Shown in pieces: positions 1 to 6,164 of a DNA stretch of 38,622 bases; position 1 is the first letter of the stretch, and each line of letters starts with the position of its first letter. The stretch lies in the NCBI GenBank assembly GCA_964513075.1, contig CAZELR010000039.1, forward strand, positions 1 to 38,622, given 5' to 3'. The notes beneath the pieces were generated by a model. The model saw only the letters and a list, made by a program, of their open reading frames with translations. It did no database searches and was not told the origin of the DNA. Origin of the DNA: DAOUBP01 sp964513075. Lineage in GTDB: Bacteria > Chloroflexota > Anaerolineae > CG2-30-64-16. The position numbers and the translations under genes are program-made.

Positions 1-40
1 TCTACTGTATCTACTATCGTCCAACTGCCAACACCCAGGA

Positions 41-1243
41 TCATCGCAACAACCCTGCCTGGGCCAGCTCGCGGGCGGCGGCGGTCAGGTCGGCGGCGGG
101 GTGGGCCTGGGGGTCCGCGGCGAGCGCGGCCAGGCCGGCGGCCAGGTCGACCTGCGGCGCGTAGCCGAAGGCCGCGGCGGCCGCGGCGTTGTCCGCGGTG
201 CAGTGGCGGATGTCGCCGACGCGCGCCGCGCCGCTGATCCGGGGCGTGAGACCGGTCCCGCTGCACAGGAGCCGCGCGACGTCCAGAATGGCCGCGGCCT
301 GGCCCGAGCCGACGTTGTAGGGCCGGCCCGCGGCCCCGGGCGCGGCGAGGGCCAGCAGGAGCGCGGCCACCACGTCGGAGACGTGCACGAAATCGCGCGT
401 CATCAGGCCGTCCTCGTACACCTCGGGCGCCTCGCCCGCGGCCAGCCGGCCCAGGAACGCGGTGAAGATGCCGGTGTAGGGGTTCGAGCGCGACTGCCGC
501 GGGCCGTAGACGTTGAAGAAGCGCAGGCTGGTGACGCCGAGTCCGTACGCGCGGCCTGCGGTCAGGCAGAGCTGCTCCTGCGCCAGCTTGGTCACGCCGT
601 AGATCGAGCCGGGGTCAGGGGCCAGGGACTCAGGGGTCAGAGCCGGCGCCAGCGGCCCGCCGCAGTGCGGGCAGGGCGGCTCCCAGCGCGCCGCATTGAA
701 ATGCGCCGCATCGTGATGCGCCGCATCGTGATGCGCAGTGTCAAGCTGGGCCGGGGTGCGCACGGACGGATGCACCAGCCCGCACGTCGCGCAGCGGTAT
801 GCGCCCTCGCCGTAGACCGCGCGGGAGGAGGCCAGGATGAGGGTGCGGACCGCGTGCGGCCGCGGCCCGCCCGAGCCGTTGGCCAGCGCATCCAGCAGGT
901 TCGCCGTGCCCTGGACGTTGACCTCGACGTACTTGCTGATCTGGTACATCGACTGGCCGACCCCGGTGGCCGCGGCCAGGTGACAGACCGCCTCGACCCC
1001 GGCCAGCGCGCGGCCCAGCGCGTCCCGGTCGCGCACGTCGCCCAGGATGTACTCGGCCCCCGGGTTGGCGTACGCGGGCCAGCGCCCCTGCGCGGCCAAC
1101 GCAAGGCCGGCGGCGTCCGGCCCGTGCACCTGCGGCTCCAGGTTATCGAAGACGCGCACCGCATGGCCGCGCGCCACCAGCGCGTCGACCAGGTGCGAGC
1201 CGATGAACCCCGCGCCGCCGGTGACCAGGACCGTGTTTGGCAT
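41..1243 (-). CDS. NAD-dependent sugar-nucleotide epimerase with zinc-ribbon-like insertion
   Basis: Extended SDR-family enzyme of 400 residues that would epimerise or dehydrate a nucleoside-diphosphate sugar in the cytoplasm, probably for cell-surface glycan synthesis. Seen: the NAD-binding glycine motif GGAGFIG at residues 9-15 and the catalytic YGVTK (Tyr215, Lys219). Between the active-site strand and that Tyr lies an insertion with two cysteine pairs, CATC at 151-154 and CPHC at 191-194, which look like a zinc ribbon. This insertion is typical of dTDP-L-rhamnose 4-epimerase-like proteins, so that activity is my best guess, not proven. The start at 1243 is chosen because an AAGGAG ribosome site lies just upstream (1249-1254); a longer in-frame start at 1279 would fall in the repeat region. 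It follows the second epimerase (97-base gap) on the same strand and may be co-transcribed. The linker between the two cysteine pairs carries a His-rich tandem repeat. Confidence 0.85.
   Translation of the reverse strand: MPNTVLVTGGAGFIGSHLVDALVARGHAVRVFDNLEPQVHGPDAAGLALAAQGRWPAYANPGAEYILGDVRDRDALGRALAGVEAVCHLAAATGVGQSMYQISKYVEVNVQGTANLLDALANGSGGPRPHAVRTLILASSRAVYGEGAYRCATCGLVHPSVRTPAQLDTAHHDAAHHDAAHFNAARWEPPCPHCGGPLAPALTPESLAPDPGSIYGVTKLAQEQLCLTAGRAYGLGVTSLRFFNVYGPRQSRSNPYTGIFTAFLGRLAAGEAPEVYEDGLMTRDFVHVSDVVAALLLALAAPGAAGRPYNVGSGQAAAILDVARLLCSGTGLTPRISGAARVGDIRHCTADNAAAAAAFGYAPQVDLAAGLAALAADPQAHPAADLTAAARELAQAGLLR
688..732. repeat. 15-bp tandem repeat, 3 copies, inside the epimerase gene
   Basis: Three head-to-tail 15-base units at 688-702, 703-717 and 718-732; the last two are identical (GCGCCGCATCGTGAT) and the first differs at its 3' end. 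Each unit encodes five residues on the minus strand (a DAAHH-type pentapeptide), so changes in copy number keep the frame. The repeat sits between the two zinc-ribbon cysteine pairs. The unit junction contains the palindrome CGCATC-GT-GATGCG. Confidence 0.9.
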
Positions 1244-1265
1244 GAATGCTCCTTGGGGGGTTACT

Positions 1266-1350
1266 GGTGCAAGGTGCAAGGTTCAAGGTTCAAGGTTGAG
1301 GGTTCGAGGTTCTGTCCTTGAACCTTCCAACCTTAAACCTTCAACCCTTG
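1266..1350. repeat. Degenerate heptamer repeat (GGTTCAA type) between epimerase genes
   Basis: Seven consecutive phased heptamers occupy 1266-1314: GGTGCAA, GGTGCAA, GGTTCAA, GGTTCAA, GGTTGAG, GGTTCGA, GGTTCTG. They are followed to about 1350 by the opposite-sense counterpart (CCTTGAACC, TTCCAACC, TTAAACC, TTCAACCC), so the block can fold back on itself. Its right end overlaps the last codons of the upstream epimerase gene on the minus strand. Confidence 0.9.
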
Positions 1351-2261
1351 AAGAATTCCACCGTCCGCGCGAGGCCCTCGGCCAGCGGCACCTGCGCAGT
1401 CCAGCCCAGCTCGCGGGCGGCGCGGCCGGCGTGGAGGTAGGTGTGGCGCACCTCGCCCAGCTTGGCGGGGCCGTGCTGCTCCGGGGCGGCGACGCCGGTG
1501 AGGCGCGCTAGCTCGCGGAAGATGGTGTTGACGTCGGTGGGGACGCCGGTGCCCACGTTGTAGATGCCGCTGCCGGCCCGGAGCGCGAGCAGGTTGGCGC
1601 GCGCGACGTCGCCCACGTAGACGAAATCGCGGCTCTGCAGGCCGTCGCCGTTGATGATGGGAACTTCGTTCCTTAACAGCTTGCCCGCGAAGATGGCCAC
1701 CACGCCGGCCTCGCCGAAGGGGTCCTGCCGCGGGCCGTAGACGTTGCCGTAGCGCAGCGCGCAGAAGTCGAGGCCGTAGTTGTGGCGGTAGGTGGCGATG
1801 AAGTACTCGCACGACAGCTTGCTGGCGCCGTAGGGGTCCAGCGGGTCGGGCGGGCACGCCTCGGTGGCGGGCAGCTCGGCCGGGTCGCCGTAGATGGCGC
1901 CGCCGGTGGACGCGAAGACGATCTTGCGCGTCCCGTGCCGCCGCGCAGCCTCCAGCAGGTTCAGCGTGCCGATCACGTTCACCGTAGCATAGCCGGCCGG
2001 ATCGACCAGGCTGCCGCGCACGTCGGCCCACGCGGCCTCGTGCAGCACCGCGACCGGCCGCTCGGCCGCAAAGACGGCGTCGAGCGCGGCCGCGTCGCGG
2101 ATGTCGACCAGGTGGAAGCGGGCCGCGGGGTTGAGGTTTGCGCGCTTGCCGGTGTGCAGGTCATCGACCACTGCGACGTCATAGCCCGCGGCGATCAGCG
2201 TGTCGACGATGTGTGATCCAATAAACCCGGCCCCGCCGGTGACAAGTACAGAATCGGACAT
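1341..2261 (-). CDS. NAD-dependent epimerase/dehydratase, GalE-like
   Basis: Extended SDR enzyme of 306 residues, close in form to bacterial UDP-glucose 4-epimerase-like proteins. It would interconvert a nucleotide sugar (UDP-Glc/UDP-Gal or the GlcNAc/GalNAc pair) in the cytoplasm. Seen: GGAGFIG at residues 9-15, acidic adenosine-ribose site VVDDL near 31-35, catalytic Ser118/Thr119 and YGASK (Tyr144, Lys148), and the substrate-loop motif RYGNVYGPRQ. It lacks the cysteine insertion of its neighbour and is of normal length. An AAGGAG-type ribosome site lies seven bases or so upstream of the ATG at 2261. It lies between the DUF2292-like gene and the other epimerase, same strand, gaps of 140 and 97 bases, both filled by heptamer repeats. 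Exact substrate cannot be told from sequence. Confidence 0.88.
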   Translation of the reverse strand: MSDSVLVTGGAGFIGSHIVDTLIAAGYDVAVVDDLHTGKRANLNPAARFHLVDIRDAAALDAVFAAERPVAVLHEAAWADVRGSLVDPAGYATVNVIGTLNLLEAARRHGTRKIVFASTGGAIYGDPAELPATEACPPDPLDPYGASKLSCEYFIATYRHNYGLDFCALRYGNVYGPRQDPFGEAGVVAIFAGKLLRNEVPIINGDGLQSRDFVYVGDVARANLLALRAGSGIYNVGTGVPTDVNTIFRELARLTGVAAPEQHGPAKLGEVRHTYLHAGRAARELGWTAQVPLAEGLARTVEFFKG

Positions 2262-2276
2262 GGAAGCTCCTTGTAC

Positions 2277-2403
2277 GGTTTAAGGTTCAAAGTTCAAGGT
2301 TCAAGGTTCAAGGTCACGGAGTTCAAGGCCGTAAGTTACGGGTCTCAACCCTTCGGCAGGCTCTTCAACCTTCTAACCTTCGACCTTCTATCCTTCAACC
2401 TTC
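2277..2403. repeat. Degenerate heptamer repeat (GGTTCAA type) upstream of GalE-like gene
   Basis: Phased heptamers at 2277-2318: GGTTTAA, GGTTCAA, AGTTCAA, GGTTCAA, GGTTCAA, GGTCACG. A second block at about 2373-2402 reads TTCAACC, TTCTAACC, TTCGACC, TTCTATCC, TTCAACC, which is a near inverted counterpart of the first. The two are separated by unique sequence. The right block runs up to the stop codon of the DUF2292-like gene. Confidence 0.88.
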
Positions 2404-2617
2404 ACGCCCCCGGCCGTTCGGCCAGGCCTTCGCTGCGCGTGGTGCGGATATACTTGATCTCCCCTTTGACGATCACGAGGCCGATCTCGCCGAAGTCGCC
2501 CACGCTGAGGAGGGCTTGCTGGAGCCGCCGGATGATGACGGGGTCCAGGGCGGGTAGTTCGTCGCCGGCTGGGCGTCGCGATGGGGAGGTGGATGGCGTG
2601 ACGTTCATGGCATGCAT
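2402..2617 (-). CDS. Small DUF2292 (YezD-like) protein
   Basis: A 71-residue protein whose second half (about residues 26-62) matches the DUF2292/YezD pattern: a helix (VIIRRLQQALLSV), then a two-strand unit with GEIGLVIVKGEIKYIRTT, where family members typically have a G-x-V/I-x-L-x-I-x-D/K-G-x-V-x-x-I-x-x-T/E run. The biochemical role of the family is unknown; in other bacteria it is often found near sulfur-metabolism genes. The start is uncertain: ATG at 2617 or at 2608 (nine bases on), neither with a strong ribosome site. Much longer in-frame extensions are open but composed of low-complexity GC-rich sequence and I reject them. It is the first gene of the minus-strand group with the two epimerases. 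Confidence 0.65.
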   Translation of the reverse strand: MHAMNVTPSTSPSRRPAGDELPALDPVIIRRLQQALLSVGDFGEIGLVIVKGEIKYIRTTRSEGLAERPGA

Positions 2618-3298
2618 CTTCGAAGGGAACAAAACACACCCCCGGGCGATTGCGCCTCTGCAGGGTGGTCGGGGTGTGACCTGGTGACCGGGCGAATCCA
2701 GCGGGCTGTTCGTTCGCTGGCAAGGGCTGCCCGGGGCGTCGGCGCCTCTCAGGCAGGGTTCGCACCGGAACCCGTATTTTTTGAAATGAGAAAGAGCGGG
2801 CCGCGCTCCGCAGTGCCGGTGCTGGCTGGCAGCGGCGGCGCGGGTGGTAGCGATGATCCGGCCCTCCGGAGCTGGCGCTGCGACAGATGGGCTGGCTTGG
2901 TGGGCGTTTCCGCGCGCAAGCGAGCGCAGGAAACGGGCGTGTGACCGCACGGAGCACGAACGAAGCTGATGGCGGCATGGGGTCACAACGGGAAGCGGCA
3001 AGCGACATTGCCGACCGAAGCAGGTCCACTTTAACACAGCACTGCCGAGGCGTCAAGTAGAGACAGCCATCAAACCATATATAGGCAACGTCAGGCTTCA
3101 ATCGGCATAGTTAAGTGCAATAACTACCGGGGACATTCGGCAGGAATTGTTCGCTGCAACAGTCACGCTGCGCTCCTGACTATTTGTGCAACCGCAAGGC
3201 GATCGGATTTGACGCCGGCACTGATTCGCACGGAAACCCGTGCTGTGCTATCATACTGTCCGAAGGCTGTCTCCGCTGTCTCCAACGAAGGAGCACCG
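2618..3298. other. Gene-free region with hairpins
   Basis: About 680 bases between the divergent DUF2292-like and sensor-kinase genes. I see no convincing coding sequence on either strand. The left part (about 2640-2800) is GC-rich with several potential stems, including CCAGCG/CGCTGG around 2699-2722, and may be a structured leader of the minus-strand gene; I could not match it to a known riboswitch. The middle part is GC-rich without recognised features. The right part (about 3040-3200) is more AT-rich and is the likely promoter zone for the kinase. A GCACGG-AAAC-CCGTGC hairpin lies at 3228-3243, 56 bases before the kinase start. Confidence 0.5.
2756..2782 (+). terminator. Hairpin plus T-tract, terminator-like
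   Basis: GGGTTC (2756-2761) and GAACCC (2768-2773) form a six-pair stem with a six-base loop, followed by GTATTTTTT. This is the form of an intrinsic terminator on the plus strand. No plus-strand gene precedes it, so it would end either an unrecognised short RNA or antisense transcription from the repeat region. On the minus strand the same stem would lie in the leader of the DUF2292-like gene. Confidence 0.45.
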
Positions 3299-5002
3299 AT
3301 GAATGGAGTTTACGCCTACACCCCCGCCATCTGGCAGCCGCTGATGGCTGCGGTCTTCCTGGCCGCGCTGAGCCTGTACAGCTGGCGGCGGCGCAGCACC
3401 CACGCCGCGCTGCCGCTGGCCATCGGCTTGCTGTTTGCGACGCTGTGGCTGCTGGGCATCGCCCTCGAGGTTGCGACCGTCGCCCCGGCCACAAAAATCG
3501 CCTGGCACAAATTCCAGGCCGCCTGGCAGTTGCCCACAGCCACCGCCATGGCCTGCTTTGCGCTGGAATACGCCTATCCGGGCCGCTGGCTGACCCGCCG
3601 CAACCTGATCTTGCTCGCACTGCCTCCGTTTGTGCTCATGCTGCTGCTCATCACGACCGACGCGCAGTTCATGTGGCGCCGGCTGGAGGTCGCACCGGAT
3701 GGGGCGATCGTCCGGCGCTTCGCCGCGGCGGGCACGCTGTTGGTGGCTTATGGCGTCAGCCTGGGCCTGGTCAACGTGGCGGCCTTCCTCTGGCTGTTCA
3801 TCCGCTCGCCTCAGCATCGCTGGCCCGCGGCGCTGATGCTGTTCGGCGACCTCGCGGGCCGCAGCGTCTACAGCCTGTACGCGCTTGGCGCGGTGCGCCC
3901 GTCTTCGCTGACCGTGCTCGACTCCTTTATTGCGGCCACGCTCCTGAACTGGCTCGCGTATGCCATCGCGCTGTTTGGCTTCCGCATTCTCGATCCGCTG
4001 CCGGCTGCGCGCAGGACGGCGATGGAACAGATGCGGGAAGGGATGGTGGTGTTCGACGCCGACTGGCGCGTCGTCCGCCTGAACCCGGCGGCGGCAACCA
4101 TCCTGGGCGCCTCGACAGACCGCACCCGGGGCAAGGCGTTGTGGGCGATTCTGCCGACACTCTCTGACTCGGTCGCGCGCCGCACCGAGGCGGAAACAAG
4201 CCCGCTGGAAATCAGCCTGGGGACGGGCCCCGCTGCCCGGAGCTATACGCTGTCTTCATCCCCGCTCAAGGACTTCCGCGGACTGCTGATGGGGCATGTG
4301 CTGCTGCTGCGCGATGTGACGGAGCAGCAGCGAGCCGGCGTCGCGCTGCTTGAGCAACAGCGCGTGCTGGCTGCGCTGCGCGAGCGCGAGCAGATGGCCC
4401 GCGAGCTGCACGACGGCCTGGGCCAGGTGCTGGGGTATGTCAAGCTGCAGACTCAGGCCGCGCGCAGCCTGTTGGCCCAGGAGCGCAAGGTCGAAGCCGA
4501 CAACTGCCTGGCGCAGTTGGCCTCGGTGGCACAGGACGCCCATGCCGACGTGCGGGACACCATCTTCCAAATGAGCGCGGCCTCGCCCCTCGAGCTGGGC
4601 TTCCGCGCGGCGCTGCAGCAGTACCTGGAACGATTCAGCCAGAACTACCAGATCCGCACCGAACTCGAAATGCCGCCCGAATTGACGGATAGCCGCTTCG
4701 AGCCGGCGGTGGGAATGCAGCTGCTGCGCATCATCCAGGAAGCGCTCGCCAATGCGCGCAAGCACGCGCATGCCTCGCAGGTCCGGATCAGCCTGGCCGC
4801 CCGCGCCGGCACGGCCGAGGTGACCATCACCGACGACGGCCAGGGGTTCGATCCGGATCAGGCCGATGGCGGCGGGTTCGGGCTGCGTTTCATGCGCGAG
4901 CGTGCCGCAGACGTGGGGGGCCGCCTCCAGGTGCGCTCGGCCCCCGGCCAAGGCGCCCAGGTGGTGGTAGAGGCGCCGCTCAGAAAGGACGGCAACCCAT
5001 GA
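3299..5002 (+). CDS. Membrane sensor histidine kinase (7TM, PAS, HisKA_3, HATPase)
   Basis: Sensor kinase of 567 residues that would autophosphorylate on His and pass phosphate to the regulator encoded next. Seen: about seven hydrophobic segments in residues 10-230 (the 7TM N-terminal form of histidine kinases), a PAS-like domain at about 242-340 (EGMVVFDADWRVVRLNPAA), the HisKA_3 dimerisation helix with H-box ARELHDGLGQ (phosphorylated His371), the N-box EALANARKHA (Asn485), and ATP-lid glycines DDGQGF (512-517) and GGFGLRFMRERA (525 on). All expected catalytic positions are present. Start at 3299 is chosen for the AAGGAG at 3288-3293; an in-frame ATG at 3209 is open but has no such site. 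The signal sensed is unknown. Its stop overlaps the next start (ATGA), so both are translationally coupled. Confidence 0.93.
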   Translation: MNGVYAYTPAIWQPLMAAVFLAALSLYSWRRRSTHAALPLAIGLLFATLWLLGIALEVATVAPATKIAWHKFQAAWQLPTATAMACFALEYAYPGRWLTRRNLILLALPPFVLMLLLITTDAQFMWRRLEVAPDGAIVRRFAAAGTLLVAYGVSLGLVNVAAFLWLFIRSPQHRWPAALMLFGDLAGRSVYSLYALGAVRPSSLTVLDSFIAATLLNWLAYAIALFGFRILDPLPAARRTAMEQMREGMVVFDADWRVVRLNPAAATILGASTDRTRGKALWAILPTLSDSVARRTEAETSPLEISLGTGPAARSYTLSSSPLKDFRGLLMGHVLLLRDVTEQQRAGVALLEQQRVLAALREREQMARELHDGLGQVLGYVKLQTQAARSLLAQERKVEADNCLAQLASVAQDAHADVRDTIFQMSAASPLELGFRAALQQYLERFSQNYQIRTELEMPPELTDSRFEPAVGMQLLRIIQEALANARKHAHASQVRISLAARAGTAEVTITDDGQGFDPDQADGGGFGLRFMRERAADVGGRLQVRSAPGQGAQVVVEAPLRKDGNP

Positions 5003-5667
5003 GAGCTCTTCTGGTAGATGATCATCCGCTGTTTCTGGATGGACTCAGGAACCTGCTGACCGCCCGCGGGATCGAGGTGGTGGGCGCGGCGCGCGATGGA
5101 CTCGAAGCGCTGGATCAGGCGCGGACGCTCCGGCCGGACGTGATCCTGATGGACATCCAGATGCCGCGCTGCGACGGGTTGTGCGCCACCCGGCTGATCA
5201 AGGCGGAACTGCCCGAGATCAAGATCGTGATGCTGACCATGTCGGCCGCGGATCAATACTTGTTCGAGGCCATCAAGAGCGGGGCTGCGGGCTATCTGCT
5301 GAAAACGCTGGATACCGAGGAGTTCTTTGAGTTATTGTCGGGCCTGGCGCGAGGAGAAGCTCCCCTGGCGCCCGGCCTCGCCGCGCGCGTCCTGGAGGAG
5401 TTTGCACGCCAGGCCGAAGGGGCCCCGGCGGCCGGACCGGACGAGGCAAGCTCTGCGGCCGCGCTCAAGGCAAGCCTTACCCCTCGCCAGATAGAGATCC
5501 TGGAACTGGTGAGCCAGGGTCTGCTCTACAAGGAAGTCGGCAAGACCCTTGGCCTAACCGAGCGCACCATCAAGTATCACATGGGCGAGATCGTGCAGCA
5601 GCTGCAGCTCCGCAACCGCGCCGAGGTGCTGGCCTACGCACGGCGCTACAGGATCGGTGCGGCGTAA
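4999..5667 (+). CDS. NarL/LuxR-family response regulator
   Basis: DNA-binding regulator of 222 residues. Receiver domain at residues 1-120 with acidic pair Asp7/Asp8, phospho-acceptor Asp52 (ILMDIQMPRCDG), Thr80 and Lys102, all canonical. After a linker rich in Ala and Gly, a LuxR-type helix-turn-helix at about 155-215 (SLTPRQIEILELVSQG and LTERTIKYHMGEI). It begins inside the kinase stop codon and is clearly its partner. The following operon with the receiver-like gene and the giant exported protein begins 134 bases downstream, preceded by phased direct repeats; this makes that operon a plausible direct target, which is inference. Confidence 0.94.
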   Translation: MRALLVDDHPLFLDGLRNLLTARGIEVVGAARDGLEALDQARTLRPDVILMDIQMPRCDGLCATRLIKAELPEIKIVMLTMSAADQYLFEAIKSGAAGYLLKTLDTEEFFELLSGLARGEAPLAPGLAARVLEEFARQAEGAPAAGPDEASSAAALKASLTPRQIEILELVSQGLLYKEVGKTLGLTERTIKYHMGEIVQQLQLRNRAEVLAYARRYRIGAA

Positions 5668-5674
5668 CGGCAGA

Positions 5675-5705
5675 CTGTACCCCGGCTGTACCCCGACTAT
5701 CCCAC
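5675..5705 (+). promoter_or_regulatory. Helically phased direct repeats, candidate regulator-binding site
   Basis: CTGTACCCCG occurs at 5675-5684 and again at 5686-5695, with a diverged third copy (CTATCCCAC) starting at 5697. The period is exactly 11 bases, about one helical turn. It lies just after the response-regulator stop and just before a candidate promoter for the next operon. This is where an activator of the NarL type could bind; binding itself is not shown. Confidence 0.45.
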
Positions 5706-5712
5706 AAGTACA

Positions 5713-5741
5713 TTGCCATCCCCCCCTGCCGGCGCGATAGT
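5713..5741 (+). promoter_or_regulatory. Candidate sigma-70 promoter for the giant-gene operon
   Basis: TTGCCA (5713-5718) and GATAGT (5736-5741) separated by 17 bases. A better AT-rich -10 alternative (GATAAT, 5743-5748) lacks a -35 at normal distance. The weak match would fit a promoter that needs an activator. It leaves a leader of roughly 55 bases with an AT-rich stretch before the ATG at 5802. Confidence 0.35.
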
Positions 5742-5801
5742 AGATAATTAGACATCACCTGGCATTTCCCGCAAAAAATATATCAATTTTGTGAGGTCCT
5801 C

Positions 5802-6164
5802 ATGGAGCAAAGGCGCACCATCGTGCTCTTCGGCGCATCCCTCAGCGTCGCTGCTATCGGTGCGAGCCTGGCCGCCCAGGCCAACTGGCAGGTGGTCCCG
5901 ATGGATGCAGCCTCCCCCGCCGCGGCCGAATCCCTGCACCGGCTGCGTCCTGATGTGGTCCTCTTTGACCTGGCGGCTGCCTGGCCGGATACGGTCATCT
6001 CGCTTCTGACGGAGCTCCCGGATTTACAGTTGATCGGCGTTGACCTGGCCAGGCACCAGGCGCTGGTGCTTTCCGGTGAGCAGCCCAGGCTGTTCACGAT
6101 CGATGACTTCGTGCGGTTGGTAGATGCGACGGCCAGCGGACCGTCTCAAGGAGGATCACAATGA
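5802..6164 (+). CDS. Small receiver-like (pseudo-receiver) protein
   Basis: A 120-residue cytoplasmic protein with the alternating strand/helix pattern of a receiver domain: strand 1 TIVLFGAS, helix, strand 3 PDVVLFDL (Asp56 at the phospho-acceptor position), strand 4 LQLIGVDL, then VLVLSGEQPRLFTIDDFVRLV. The acidic pair after strand 1 and the conserved Lys are missing, so ordinary phosphorylation is unlikely. I have the impression that similar small proteins precede large exported proteins in Chloroflexota, but cannot verify it here. A GAGGT ribosome site lies four to eight bases upstream. Its stop overlaps the start of the giant gene (ATGA), so the two are coupled. Possible role as a regulator or adaptor for expression of the giant protein is inference. 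Confidence 0.75.
   Translation: MEQRRTIVLFGASLSVAAIGASLAAQANWQVVPMDAASPAAAESLHRLRPDVVLFDLAAAWPDTVISLLTELPDLQLIGVDLARHQALVLSGEQPRLFTIDDFVRLVDATASGPSQGGSQ

Noticed and set aside
101..1321. Plus-strand frame of about 400 codons over the first epimerase
   Set aside because: Antisense shadow of a gene with intact catalytic motifs; Arg/Gly-rich with no domain.
2756..2773. tRNA T-arm-like GGGTTCGCACCGGAACCC
   Set aside because: No acceptor stem, anticodon arm or D arm around it; better explained as a simple hairpin.
2618..2800. Possible TPP or cobalamin riboswitch (CTGAGAGG and CGGTGCGAACC on the minus strand)
   Set aside because: Only single short motifs match; the second TPP arm and the B12 box are missing.
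2618..3101. Upstream extension of the DUF2292-like protein to more than 200 residues
   Set aside because: The added part is low-complexity GC-rich sequence with no family resemblance; family members are short.
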